31,460 nt of DNA from Oscillibacter sp. Lineage in GTDB: Bacteria; Bacillota; Clostridia; Oscillospirales; Oscillospiraceae. The notes under the pieces are model-generated. The model saw nothing but the letters and a program-made list of their open reading frames with translations, was not told where the DNA came from and made no database searches. This document shows positions 24,567 through 31,458 of this stretch, in pieces. The stretch covers positions 1-31,460 of the forward strand of contig DPPB01000002.1 in the NCBI GenBank assembly GCA_003539495.1. The letters run 5' to 3'. How positions within the stretch are numbered: position 1 is the first letter of the stretch; each line of letters begins with the position of its first letter. Both the position numbers and the translations under genes were made by a program.

Positions 24567-24839
24567 TTAATAGAAATTATTTGAGCAGCTGAGAGGGCTT
24601 GCTGTCTGTGAATTGCAGGCGGCAAGCCCTTTAGCTTCGCCTTGATTCTGCGGCGGATGGAGAATTGGGGACAAATAGCGCTTTTCTCCGAGCAGGCTGA
24701 ACTCCCTCACATCCGTGACCCATTTCCGGTTTGGCTTTTCGGCAAGGAATAGCAGATTGGGTGCGATTGAACCTGCTTTATCCGTCTGTTCAATAGATTC
24801 GTTTCCATGATTTGATCTGGTCTCTGCTGTTGACATCAA
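24567..24839 (-). pseudogene. IS3 OrfB integrase-core fragment
   Basis: The segment EKPNRKWVTDVREFSLLGEK followed by RYLSPIL is the start of the DDE integrase core of IS3/IS150 OrfB, where the first catalytic Asp is in WVTDV. It degenerates afterwards and lacks the second Asp and the Glu. Confidence 0.7.
24594..24630. terminator. Hairpin within the IS remnant
   Basis: AGGGCTTGC (24594-24602) pairs with GCAAGCCCT (24622-24630), with CTG/CAG pairing inside. On the plus strand it could stop ftsZ read-through, although only TT follows. Confidence 0.4.
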
Positions 24840-24913
24840 ATCGTCAGCATGGTTTCCGCAACCGGCTTCTTAAATTCCGGCGTATACCGTTTGCTTGGTA
24901 CTCCCTTTGTCAT
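24836..24913 (-). pseudogene. IS3 OrfA N-terminal fragment
   Basis: Twenty-five codons beginning MTKGVPSKRYTPEFKK, then a stop. The SKRYTPEFK pattern is the usual beginning of IS3-family OrfA helix-turn-helix proteins. The rest of OrfA is missing. Confidence 0.65.
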
Positions 24914-24922
24914 AGAAAAATA

Positions 24923-24970
24923 CCCCATTTGTCAGACAAGTATGATAGAATGCTTGTCTAACAGATGGGG
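24923..24970. repeat. Imperfect 18-bp inverted repeat at the IS end
   Basis: The arms 24923-24940 and 24953-24970 pair with one mismatch and one wobble around a 12-base loop. It lies upstream of the OrfA fragment and overlaps the proposed IS end, so it may be part of the IS end or a transcription stop protecting it. Confidence 0.5.
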
Positions 24971-25050
24971 TGCTGTTTAGTCCCTGGGGAACGCTATTTT
25001 TCCGCGATATGAATTCTGTTCCGCCTTCGGCACATACCGGATTACCTCAC

Positions 25051-25899
25051 CTACAGCCCTTCAAACAGCAGATTTCGGTCTGCCGGCGTATCGATACCTG
25101 GCACGGTGCCGCTGTGGTCATACTGCCACAGGGCCGCATGGTAGTAAAAGGAGGGATACTTACCCGGCTCCGCTATCCAAAGCGTGTAGTCCTTGAGAGG
25201 GGAGAGATTATAGGTGTGGTAGCCCATTTGGAGGTTAAAGTATATGCCGGCGGTGTAGCCGGCCTGCTCTATGGCCCGGCAGAAGGCGGCGGCGCAGGCC
25301 GTGACGGTCTTGCCGTCCAGGCCGTTGGCGCGGCCCTCCTCGGCAGTGACAGTTTCCCAATCGTAAAAAATCGGCAGCTCCAAAGGCCGGCCGGCCAGCA
25401 TTTGCAGCACGAAAGCGGCCTCCTCCCGAGCCTCCGCTACGGAGACGGCCTGGGAGAAGAAGTACACACCCCGGCGCAGCCCGGCTGTCCCGGCGGCGCT
25501 GTAGTTCTCCTCAAAAAAAGTGTCCTGCTCCAGGCTGCCGCTGACGTACCGGCGATAGCCGCAGCGGATCACGGCGAAATCAATGCCGCCGTCGGCCACC
25601 TCCTGCCAGCGGATCTCCCGCTGCCATTCGGACACATCTACCCCCTGGCTGGCAGTGTACCGGCTGCCGGTGTAGAGCACGGCATCGCTCTGGCGGGTGA
25701 AGTCGCCGCTGTCCAGGGTGTTGGCGGGCAGGGCCGGATCCGGCACGATGTATATGGTGCCGACTCCGTCATTGACTGGGACGGTGCCGCTTTGGCGCAG
25801 AACCGGCCACAACAGCTCAAGTGCGGCCAAAGCAGCTAAAAACACCAACAGAGCGGGCCACAGGCGCCGAAGGATTTTTTTCTTGTTGCTTGCAGACAT
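25051..25899 (-). CDS. Membrane-anchored GH25 lysozyme-like muramidase
   Basis: Predicted N-acetylmuramidase of 282 residues. Short basic cytoplasmic start (SNKKKILRR), one membrane helix (about 14-34), a linker, then a glycoside hydrolase 25 domain from residue 85: GVDVSEWQ (D88), FAVIRCGYR, GVYFFSQA, and the catalytic FYDWE (D180, E182), ending with LWQYDHSGTVPGIDTPADRN. All expected acidic residues are present. The domain would lie outside the cell, cutting the glycan strand in wall turnover or sporulation. The start at 25899 has GGGAGG at 25909-25914; an ATG at 25926 overlaps the promoter -10 box. It is monocistronic. Confidence 0.9.
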   Translation of the reverse strand: MSASNKKKILRRLWPALLVFLAALAALELLWPVLRQSGTVPVNDGVGTIYIVPDPALPANTLDSGDFTRQSDAVLYTGSRYTASQGVDVSEWQREIRWQEVADGGIDFAVIRCGYRRYVSGSLEQDTFFEENYSAAGTAGLRRGVYFFSQAVSVAEAREEAAFVLQMLAGRPLELPIFYDWETVTAEEGRANGLDGKTVTACAAAFCRAIEQAGYTAGIYFNLQMGYHTYNLSPLKDYTLWIAEPGKYPSFYYHAALWQYDHSGTVPGIDTPADRNLLFEGL

Positions 25900-25924
25900 G
25901 CTTCGACACCTCCCGATGCGTCCC

Positions 25925-25953
25925 ATTTTACCACATCAGACATTCCTGCACAA
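25925..25953 (-). promoter_or_regulatory. Promoter of the GH25 gene
   Basis: On the minus strand: TTGTGC (25953-25948), 17-base spacer, TAAAAT (25930-25925). It supports the shorter start at 25899. Confidence 0.55.
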
Positions 25954-26021
25954 GCCGCCCCAAATGACTTTTCTGTCACCATTGGGCGCCATGGATTTTA
26001 TGAAAAACAGAAAAAGCATGC

Positions 26022-26175
26022 CGATAAAGTGGTAGGAATTGCGATAACGGTAAGGAAGAGAGTGTGAGGGAAACCCAAGAAGGGTGTCCCTTACCATTGA
26101 AATCAGTAGTTTTTGAAACTTTGAAAAGTTTCAAAAACTTAGGCAGCGGGGCGAAAAGAAGTTTTCGACACGCTG
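26022..26175 (+). repeat. Structured interspersed repeat, copy 3, with upstream flank
   Basis: 26064-26175 is the third full unit. H1 pairs 26064-26071 with 26087-26094 (one wobble), H2 pairs 26109-26122 with 26125-26138, and H3 pairs 26144-26148 with 26171-26175 plus 26052-type inner stem at 26152-26157 with 26162-26167. The preceding 42 bases (26022-26063) are shared with copy 4, so the element may be longer than the copies at 1-230 suggest. Confidence 0.78.
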
Positions 26176-26211
26176 AAGCATGCCGCCGGCAGATGCCGGC
26201 GGCATGCTTTT
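26176..26211 (+). terminator. Strong GC-rich hairpin with T tract
   Basis: A perfect stem, 26176-26191 with 26194-26209, closing on GA and followed by TTTTAT on the plus strand. It starts directly after H3 of repeat copy 3, so it may end a transcript running through the repeat; it also lies downstream of the convergent surface-protein gene. Confidence 0.7.
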
Positions 26212-26267
26212 ATAGGTTGTTTTTCAGACCGCAGATGGCGGCCTGTCGGATAGATTAAGCTGCGCGG

Positions 26268-28418
26268 TTATCTGTTGTGGTTTTTCTTTTTATTGGCAAT
26301 CACCACACCGATGACTGCGCCGCCACTGATGACTGCCAGGCCCAGCCACAGGAACATATGGCTGCTGTCGCCGGTATTGGGGGTATCAGCGGGCTTAGTG
26401 GGCTCTGGCTTGACAGGATCAGGCTTGATGGGATCAACGGTATCCTTGGTGTAGACCACGGTGATGACCTTGTTACCGTCCAAGGTGCCGGTGAGGGGGG
26501 CACCGGTAGTGACTTTATAGGTGTAGCCCTGGATGGCCGGTGCGGCCTGAGTGGTCACGTCATAGGCGGAGCCTTCCTTCAGGCTGCCGGAGGTGTAGGC
26601 AGGGGCCACGGTGTTGCCGTCCTCGTCCACGAAGTTGACGGTAACGGTGTAGTAATTATCCTTGGTGTAGACCACGGTGATGACCTTGTTACCGTCCAGA
26701 GTGCCGGTGAGGGGGTCACCGGTAGTGACCTTATAGGTGTAGCCCTGGATGGCCGGTGCGGCCTGAGCGGTCACGTCATAGGCAGAGCCTTCCTTCCGGC
26801 TGTCGGAGGTGTAGGCAGGGGCCACGGTGTTGCCGTCCTCGTCCACAAAGTTAACGGTAACGGTGTAGTAGCTGATCTGATAGGAGACGGTGGGCTTCAG
26901 GAAATCCTGACCGTCGCCCACTATCTCGGTGCCGGTAGCCCTGGGGCAGAGGGTGGCGCTGCTATTGGTGTAAAGGCCGTCATAGCCCTGGCTGCCATTG
27001 GCGTCATAGGTGCCATAGGTACCGGCTTCCGTCTTGGGGTTCATCAGCTTCACGGTGTAGTGCAGCTGCACATGGCGGAGGTTGGTGATGGGTACGTTGA
27101 TGTCCCACTGGAAGTGCTCCTCACCGTCCGCTGCGGGGGTATAGGTCAGAACATAGTTATAAGAGTTATTCTCTTTGTCCCAGCCGAAGCCATAGGTGTT
27201 CTCTTGAAGAGGCACGGCCTCCAGCGTCTCATCGCCCACGGTGACATAGATCTTGGCGGGATCATTGACCAGGTCGAAGTTGTAGTCGTTCTCCACATAG
27301 CCCATGTAGTCGGTGACATAGGAGCCGGCGTCCACGGCGTAGAGGATCTCGTTCCGGATGGTGCTGAAGTCCAGGCTTCTGCCCCCGTTCAGATAGTTCA
27401 TGAAGTAGTAGGAATCATCGGCATTACCGGCGCCGGCAGAGCTATCCTGCGTGGCGATGGAGTATGCGTTATACCCGGCGCTCTTGATCTGCTGCCAGAC
27501 CTGGTCGGCATAGTAGAAGGCCATGTCCCGGTTATTGGCGCTCCGCTTTACGGCAGGCTGGGACTTGAAGTCGTCGCTGGGGATCCCCTGGTTGAAGTTC
27601 AGATCATAATTGATGTGGTAATCATACTGATCTCCGTTGCTCTCGGCGTTTCTTTCCGCCACATCAGCCAGGTATGCCTGCCAGGTGGCCACATTGGAGG
27701 TCGTCTTGGGCCGGGGAACGTTGACCTCGGAATGGTTGTTCGGCTCATAGAGGGCATTATCACTAAAGCCGCCAGCATTATATTTGTAGTTCTCCTTAGT
27801 GTAGTAAGAGCGGGAGAACGGCGTGTCGCTGGCCCAGTTGCCGTCCTTACTGTAGAGGTAGGTGGAGCCGTCGGACACTAAGACCAGGTACTTTTTGTCG
27901 GGGGAGATGTTCGGGTGCTCCGCCAAAGCCGCCTTACCGGCCAGAAGACCGGCGTGGATGTTGGTACCGCCGGAGTATGTGGTTTCCATAGCGGCCTTTA
28001 TGGCGTCATAGTTCGTGGAAAGATCGAACCAGTCGGACTTGTAAGCCTGGCGCTTGAACTTCACAACGCACACGTTCACGGCGGCGCCGCTGTTCTCAGC
28101 GGTATCCTTCAGATCTCTCAAGAGGGAGAGGGAGGCATCCACCACGCCGGAATCGGCGGAAGAGGAGCCGTCCAGCACGAATACCACATCGGAGTCCAGC
28201 TTTTCCTCTGCGCTGGGCAGGGAAAGGGTCACGTCCGAGGTCCAGGTTGCGGTGTCCAGGGGCGTGGCGGTTTTGGATCTGGAGATACCGGTGGTGTAGC
28301 GGGGGTTGTCGGTGGGAATCTGATCTTCGGCCAGTGCGGCCGTGGGCAGAACGCCTGCCAGCAGCATAGCGCACAGCAGGGATACTAACAGTGAACGGAT
28401 TTTTCTTTTCACCTTCAT
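26268..28418 (-). CDS. Secreted vWA-domain surface protein with MucBP-like repeats
   Basis: A 716-residue wall-anchored protein. Signal peptide 1-30 (KVKRKIRSLLVSLLCAMLLA, cut after ALA). A von Willebrand A domain from about residue 75 has a complete metal site: DGSSS (D83), T152 in GGTNI and D183 in VSDGST. It carries long insertions up to about residue 400. Two nearly identical 72-residue MucBP-type repeats follow (about 516-660; YYTVTVNFVDEDGNTVAPAY). Then comes a Pro/Lys spacer, the sortase-type motif PNTGD (680-684), a membrane helix and a KKKNHNR tail. The motif TPNTG lacks the usual Leu of LPxTG. The start at 28418 has GGAGG seven bases upstream; the longer frame to 28499 has no such site. 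Probably an adhesin or pilus-tip-like protein; ligand unknown. Confidence 0.9.
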   Translation of the reverse strand: MKVKRKIRSLLVSLLCAMLLAGVLPTAALAEDQIPTDNPRYTTGISRSKTATPLDTATWTSDVTLSLPSAEEKLDSDVVFVLDGSSSADSGVVDASLSLLRDLKDTAENSGAAVNVCVVKFKRQAYKSDWFDLSTNYDAIKAAMETTYSGGTNIHAGLLAGKAALAEHPNISPDKKYLVLVSDGSTYLYSKDGNWASDTPFSRSYYTKENYKYNAGGFSDNALYEPNNHSEVNVPRPKTTSNVATWQAYLADVAERNAESNGDQYDYHINYDLNFNQGIPSDDFKSQPAVKRSANNRDMAFYYADQVWQQIKSAGYNAYSIATQDSSAGAGNADDSYYFMNYLNGGRSLDFSTIRNEILYAVDAGSYVTDYMGYVENDYNFDLVNDPAKIYVTVGDETLEAVPLQENTYGFGWDKENNSYNYVLTYTPAADGEEHFQWDINVPITNLRHVQLHYTVKLMNPKTEAGTYGTYDANGSQGYDGLYTNSSATLCPRATGTEIVGDGQDFLKPTVSYQISYYTVTVNFVDEDGNTVAPAYTSDSRKEGSAYDVTAQAAPAIQGYTYKVTTGDPLTGTLDGNKVITVVYTKDNYYTVTVNFVDEDGNTVAPAYTSGSLKEGSAYDVTTQAAPAIQGYTYKVTTGAPLTGTLDGNKVITVVYTKDTVDPIKPDPVKPEPTKPADTPNTGDSSHMFLWLGLAVISGGAVIGVVIANKKKNHNR
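26445..26870 (-). repeat. 216-bp tandem duplication within the surface-protein gene
   Basis: Units at 26445-26654 and 26661-26870 are offset by 216 bases and nearly identical in DNA sequence, encoding the two MucBP-like repeats. The low divergence points to recent duplication or gene conversion and a potential for copy-number change. Confidence 0.85.
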
Positions 28419-28466
28419 AACTGTTCCTCCAATTTCTTCAAATTCTTTCGGGCACGGATTGTCTGC

Positions 28467-28518
28467 CCGGCCATCAGCGGCTGCCATATTTCGGAGCAAT
28501 ACTTTTGGCTGATGCCGG
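28467..28518 (-). promoter_or_regulatory. Hairpin in the surface-protein leader
   Basis: CCGGCCATCAGC (28467-28478) pairs with GGCTGATGCCGG (28507-28518) with one bulged base. It sits in a leader of about 250 bases between the proposed promoter (28679-28706) and the start codon. No known riboswitch class is recognised. Confidence 0.4.
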
Positions 28519-28678
28519 TCCTCTTAACAATTGAATATAGAACCACCACCTTTCCCAAAGCAAAAAAACTTATGGCAGGGTGCGGCGCACACTATCATAG
28601 ACGGCGATTATTGAAAGGCTGCCCGCGAGCAGCAGGGGTGTTTGCCATGTTTGCCCGGCGGCAAAAGCCTTTATGTAT

Positions 28679-28706
28679 AGTATAGCAATATTTTTCCATT
28701 TTACAA
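28679..28706 (-). promoter_or_regulatory. Promoter candidate for the surface-protein gene
   Basis: On the minus strand: TTGTAA (28706-28701), 16-base spacer, TATACT (28684-28679), in a clearly AT-rich stretch. Confidence 0.5.
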
Positions 28707-28763
28707 GTGCTTTTCCGAAAATTATATACCCTAATTTTTATTACTTTTTTCTCGCAAACACCC

Positions 28764-28792
28764 TTGACATATGGGAAGCCCGCCGCTATAAT
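28764..28792 (+). promoter_or_regulatory. Consensus promoter of the MATE gene
   Basis: TTGACA (28764-28769), 17-base spacer, TATAAT (28787-28792): a perfect sigma-A match. Transcription should begin near 28799. Confidence 0.85.
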
Positions 28793-28801
28793 GGGCCGGA
28801 A

Positions 28802-28818
28802 AGCTCGGAGGGCGAGCT
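28802..28818 (+). promoter_or_regulatory. Leader hairpin with a Shine-Dalgarno-like loop
   Basis: AGCTCG (28802-28807) pairs with CGAGCT (28813-28818); the loop contains GAGGG. A very short frame could begin at CTG 28816 and end with TAA at the base of the terminator stem, but a CTG start is doubtful. Confidence 0.35.
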
Positions 28819-28836
28819 GTTCGGAGAAGCAGCAGC

Positions 28837-28880
28837 CGGATAAGAGACAAGCTGAGACGCTTGTTTCTTATCCGTTTTTT
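28837..28880 (+). terminator. Intrinsic terminator in the MATE leader (attenuator)
   Basis: A 16-bp stem with one wobble (28837-28852 with 28859-28874), loop TGAGAC, followed by TTTTTT. It lies between the consensus promoter and the MATE start at 28903, so most transcripts should stop here unless read-through is induced. Confidence 0.8.
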
Positions 28881-28902
28881 CTTGAAAAAGGAGGAGTGCA
28901 GC

Positions 28903-30240
28903 ATGGAGCTTCTGAACGGGAAAATCAAGCCCATTTATTTTAAATATCTGTCGGCGTCCTTTGGCACCGCTCTGATCGCCTCCGTTTATTCCATCGTGGA
29001 TGTGGCTATGGTGGGGCAGTATCAGGGGCCGGAGGGTACGGCGGCCCTGGCGGTGGTAGCACCGCTGTGGAACATTATCTACAGCCTGGGCCTGCTGGTG
29101 GGCATCGGCGGCAGCGTGCTGTTCAGCGCCCGGCGTGGCGGCGGCCGCGGGGACGGCAGCGAAAACCAGTATTTTACCGCAGCGGCCATCGGCGCGGTGA
29201 TACTGGCTGCCTTGGCCTGGGCGGGGATATGGTGCTTTGAGGGGCCCATTCTCACTTTCTTCGGCGCGGATGAATCGCTGCTGGCCCTGGCCCGGCGGTA
29301 TATGCAGCCCATCAAGCCGGTGTTCCCGCTGTTCCTGCTGAACCAATTGCTGGCGGGGTTCCTGCGCAATGACGGAAGCCCGGGCCTGGCCACCATGAGC
29401 GTGCTGGCCGGGGGCATTTTTAATGTATTCGGCGATTATTTCTTCGTGTTCCCCTGCGATATGGGCGTTTACGGCGCGGGCCTGGCCACGGCCATCGGCT
29501 CGGGCATATCCTTTCTGGTGATGCTCATTCACTTTGTGAGCCGGAAGAATACCCTGCGCCTGGTGCGCCCGGAGAGGCTGGGCGAAAAGCTCCGGGCTAT
29601 CTCCGTTACCGGCTTTTCTACTTTCTTTGTGGACGTGGCCATGGGCATCCTGACGGTGCTGTTTAACCGGCAGATCATGCGCTGGCTGGGCAGCGATGCT
29701 ATGGCCGTTTACGGCCCTATCATACAAATCAGCACCTTTGCCCAGTGCTGCGCCTACAGCGTGGGCCAGGCGTCGCAGCCTATTATTTCCATGAACTACG
29801 GTGCGGCCAAGGCCGGGCGTATCCGGCAGACTCTCCGACTTGCCCTGTATACGGTGGCCTTTTTCAGCATTTTCTGGACGGCCCTGAGCTTGGCCTGCCC
29901 CAATTTCTATATCCGTATTTTCATGTCACCTACCCCTGCCATTTTGGCTATAGCACCGGCCATCATCCGCACCTATGCGCTGTCATTCCCTCTGCTGCCG
30001 CTGAATATCTTCTCCACCTATTATTTCCAGGCCATTATGAAGCCCGGGGCGGCGTTCATCGTGTCGGTGGCTCGGGGATTGGTGGTCAGCGGGGTGTTGA
30101 TCCTGGCGCTGCCTGTGGTGCTGGGAGCGAACGCCCTGTGGCTGGCCATGCCTATTACCGAGCTGCTGGTGGCAATCTATACTGTCGCGGCCATGAAAAA
30201 ATATACAAAGACCCTGCCTGCCGCCGGGGATCGGGCATAA
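28903..30240 (+). CDS. MATE-family multidrug/cation exporter
   Basis: Integral membrane antiporter of 445 residues with about twelve helices arranged as two similar halves. Family features: YLSASFGTALIASVYSIVDVAMVGQY at the first helix (read in two parts), LLVGIGGSVLFSARRGGG, FLRNDGSPGLATMSVLAGGIFNVFGDYFFVF, and in the second half FNRQIMRWLGSDAMAVYG and GQASQPIISMNYGAA. Members expel drugs or organic cations using Na+ or H+ gradients. The start at 28903 has AAAGGAGGAG at 28888-28896. It has its own promoter with an attenuator-like leader and a palindromic terminator after it, so it is monocistronic and probably inducible. The natural substrate cannot be read from sequence. Confidence 0.92.
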   Translation: MELLNGKIKPIYFKYLSASFGTALIASVYSIVDVAMVGQYQGPEGTAALAVVAPLWNIIYSLGLLVGIGGSVLFSARRGGGRGDGSENQYFTAAAIGAVILAALAWAGIWCFEGPILTFFGADESLLALARRYMQPIKPVFPLFLLNQLLAGFLRNDGSPGLATMSVLAGGIFNVFGDYFFVFPCDMGVYGAGLATAIGSGISFLVMLIHFVSRKNTLRLVRPERLGEKLRAISVTGFSTFFVDVAMGILTVLFNRQIMRWLGSDAMAVYGPIIQISTFAQCCAYSVGQASQPIISMNYGAAKAGRIRQTLRLALYTVAFFSIFWTALSLACPNFYIRIFMSPTPAILAIAPAIIRTYALSFPLLPLNIFSTYYFQAIMKPGAAFIVSVARGLVVSGVLILALPVVLGANALWLAMPITELLVAIYTVAAMKKYTKTLPAAGDRA

Positions 30241-30244
30241 GTAA

Positions 30245-30270
30245 AAAGCCGGGCCCCGGGGCCCGGCTTT
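30245..30270. terminator. Palindromic terminator after the MATE gene
   Basis: AAAGCCGGGCC (30245-30255) pairs perfectly with GGCCCGGCTTT (30260-30270); the whole 26 bases is a palindrome. The T tract is short. Confidence 0.7.
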
Positions 30271-30278
30271 GAGACTGT

Positions 30279-30341
30279 CGATAAAGTGGCAGGATTTGCG
30301 ATAACGGTAAGGAAGGGAGTGTGAGGGAAACCCAAGAAGGG
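30279..30341 (+). repeat. Structured repeat copy 4, truncated
   Basis: 63 bases matching 26022-26084 with three differences, including the 42-base upstream flank and the first part of H1. The match stops abruptly after GAAGGG at 30341; the 3' arm of H1, H2 and H3 are missing. The break coincides with the change to phage-like content. Confidence 0.8.
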
Positions 30342-30365
30342 CAACAGAGGGATTTCAATTAGGTA

Positions 30366-30416
30366 TGCCATGCCGGGAAAACCTGGTGGAAATGTGGAAA
30401 AGGTCCTGGCATGGCA
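30366..30416. other. Gene-free segment with 13-bp hairpin
   Basis: TGCCATGCCGGGA (30366-30378) pairs with TCCTGGCATGGCA (30404-30416) with one wobble, around 25 bases. It lies just inside the proposed mobile-element boundary and may be a recombinase or replication site. No gene is seen in 30342-30585. Confidence 0.45.
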
Positions 30417-30434
30417 GGCGGTAGCCGGTGCAGA

Positions 30435-30453
30435 ATAACAAGAATCTTGTTAT
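30435..30453. promoter_or_regulatory. Perfect palindromic operator candidate
   Basis: ATAACAAGA and TCTTGTTAT flank a single A: a 9+1+9 palindrome, typical of dimeric repressor sites. It lies 28 bases upstream of the next -35 box, in a locally AT-rich stretch. Confidence 0.5.
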
Positions 30454-30480
30454 ATACCGTGCTATATCACAAGAAAACTG

Positions 30481-30509
30481 TTGCAAATGTCACTTATTGG
30501 GGGTACACT
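30481..30509 (+). promoter_or_regulatory. Promoter of the small RHH-like gene
   Basis: TTGCAA (30481-30486), 17-base spacer, TACACT (30504-30509). The leader contains a GGGC-GCAA-GCCC hairpin (30549-30560) and then AGGAGGG before the start. Confidence 0.6.
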
Positions 30510-30585
30510 GTAGGAAACCAGTATATAGGAGAATCGCCACGAAGCGGAGGGCGCAAGCCCGTGAGCCACACGACAGGAGGGTAAC

Positions 30586-30828
30586 ATGAGCAAGGAGAAG
30601 TTCTTTCGGCCATACCAGGCCGCCTGGGACAAGCGACACCTGAAGCAGTTCGGAACAAAGCTGACGGCCAAGCAGGCCGAACGAGTCCGGGCTGCCTGTG
30701 ACCGTGCAGGGGTAACGCCATACAAGCTGGTACAAAATCTTCTGCTATCCTGGGTACAGAACCAGGAGAACGCCGCCAGGCCCGCCGGACCAACCACGTA
30801 TCAAGATGGCTTCTATATCAGGAGATAG
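30586..30828 (+). CDS. Small ribbon-helix-helix-like protein
   Basis: Eighty residues. A basic N-terminus is followed by a strand-helix-helix pattern (FGTKLT, then AKQAERVRAACDRAG, then TPYKLVQNLLLSWVQN) like Arc/CopG-type DNA-binding proteins. ACAGGAGGG precedes the ATG. Such proteins are common on phages and conjugative elements, which fits the HNH gene next door. The fold is inferred from pattern only; a specific regulator role is not shown. Confidence 0.65.
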   Translation: MSKEKFFRPYQAAWDKRHLKQFGTKLTAKQAERVRAACDRAGVTPYKLVQNLLLSWVQNQENAARPAGPTTYQDGFYIRR

Positions 30829-30862
30829 GCCGCCATTCTGCGCCCGCCCATTGTACCACACG

Positions 30863-30904
30863 GCGCAAGGGTCGAGACGAGCGGCCGACCGGCCGCCCTT
30901 GCGC
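30863..30904. terminator. Extended GC-rich hairpin between the two small genes
   Basis: GCGCAAGG (30863-30870) pairs with CCTTGCGC (30897-30904), and GCGGCC (30881-30886) with GGCCGC (30891-30896) inside. There is no T tract, so it is a pause site or structural element rather than a classical terminator. Confidence 0.45.
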
Positions 30905-30956
30905 TCGTGTAATGCGCCCCGGGTGCCGCAAACGGCGGCAGAAAGGAGCGCTCGAC

Positions 30957-31304
30957 ATGAACGCAAACATCAGCAATAAAGTCCGGCGGGACATATACAA
31001 AAGGGATGGCTTCCGCTGTGCCCTGTGTGATAGCACAGACGACCTGCAGATTCACCATGTCATCCGCCGGGGGAAGGCTGGCGGCCGGGAGAATCCAATG
31101 AATCTAATATGCCTATGCTGGCGGTGCCACAGCGCCGCCCACGGAAGCGTGTACCAATTGGACGACTACGCTTTCGCGGTCATCAAAGATGGAATGAGCG
31201 TTGACGAAAAAGTACATGAAATGATGGATTACATCGAGCAAGCGTGTATAGAATATGTAGCGGACTACTATGCAGAACAAGGGGAAATATGGTACCCGTT
31301 CTAA
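30957..31304 (+). CDS. HNH endonuclease
   Basis: Small metal-dependent nuclease of 115 residues. It shows the full HNH layout: CALC (C21, C24), HH at 33-34, N49 in MNLICLC, and CWRCH with C54/C57 completing the zinc ribbon and H62 downstream. The C-terminal tail (about 64-115) is acidic. AAAGGAG at 30942-30948 precedes the ATG. Phage HNH proteins of this size often sit beside the terminase genes and help DNA packaging; the neighbour lies outside the window, so this role is inference. Confidence 0.88.
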   Translation: MNANISNKVRRDIYKRDGFRCALCDSTDDLQIHHVIRRGKAGGRENPMNLICLCWRCHSAAHGSVYQLDDYAFAVIKDGMSVDEKVHEMMDYIEQACIEYVADYYAEQGEIWYPF

Positions 31305-31305
31305 T

Positions 31306-31326
31306 GGCCCTTCGGGGCCTTTTTTT
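31306..31326 (+). terminator. Rho-independent terminator after the HNH gene
   Basis: GGCCC (31306-31310), TTCG tetraloop, GGGCC (31315-31319), then seven Ts. Confidence 0.88.
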
Positions 31327-31369
31327 ACGCCGGAAGCCTGCCCGGATGAATCGAGAACAAACAAGCGGT

Positions 31370-31458
31370 GCGCCCGGCGGGTCCCCCCCCTCTCGGGCCG
31401 TATTTGGTGCGGGGGAGCCAAAGCGGCCCCTCGGCTTCGCGCCCCCCCCGCCGGGCGC
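31370..31458. repeat. GC-rich inverted repeat at the window end
   Basis: GCGCCCGGCGGG (31370-31381) is perfectly complementary to CCCGCCGGGCGC (31447-31458). Between them lie two runs of eight Cs and smaller inverted motifs. No gene is recognisable. It could be a packaging or other element-specific site, or simply a structured intergenic region. Confidence 0.5.

Larger units (their letters stand above)
24535..24978 (-). mobile_element. Decayed IS3-family element (IS150-like)
   Basis: A remnant of about 440 bases read on the minus strand. It has the start of OrfA (24836-24913), then a central deletion, then an out-of-context piece of OrfB (24567-24839). The two ends share CCCC followed after 6-7 bases by TAGACAA (24541-24559 on plus; 24954-24970 on minus), as expected for imperfect terminal repeats of this family. 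The exact ends are estimates. It cannot be active. Confidence 0.7.

Noticed and set aside
26277..27881. Plus-strand frame of 534 codons opposite the surface-protein gene
   Set aside because: Gly/Val/Ile-rich antisense product without domains; the minus strand has signal peptide, vWA site, repeats and sorting signal in order.
30391..30401. DnaA-box-like TGTGGAAAA
   Set aside because: One base off the consensus TGTGGATAA and single; no cluster, AT-rich unwinding region or dnaA/dnaN nearby.
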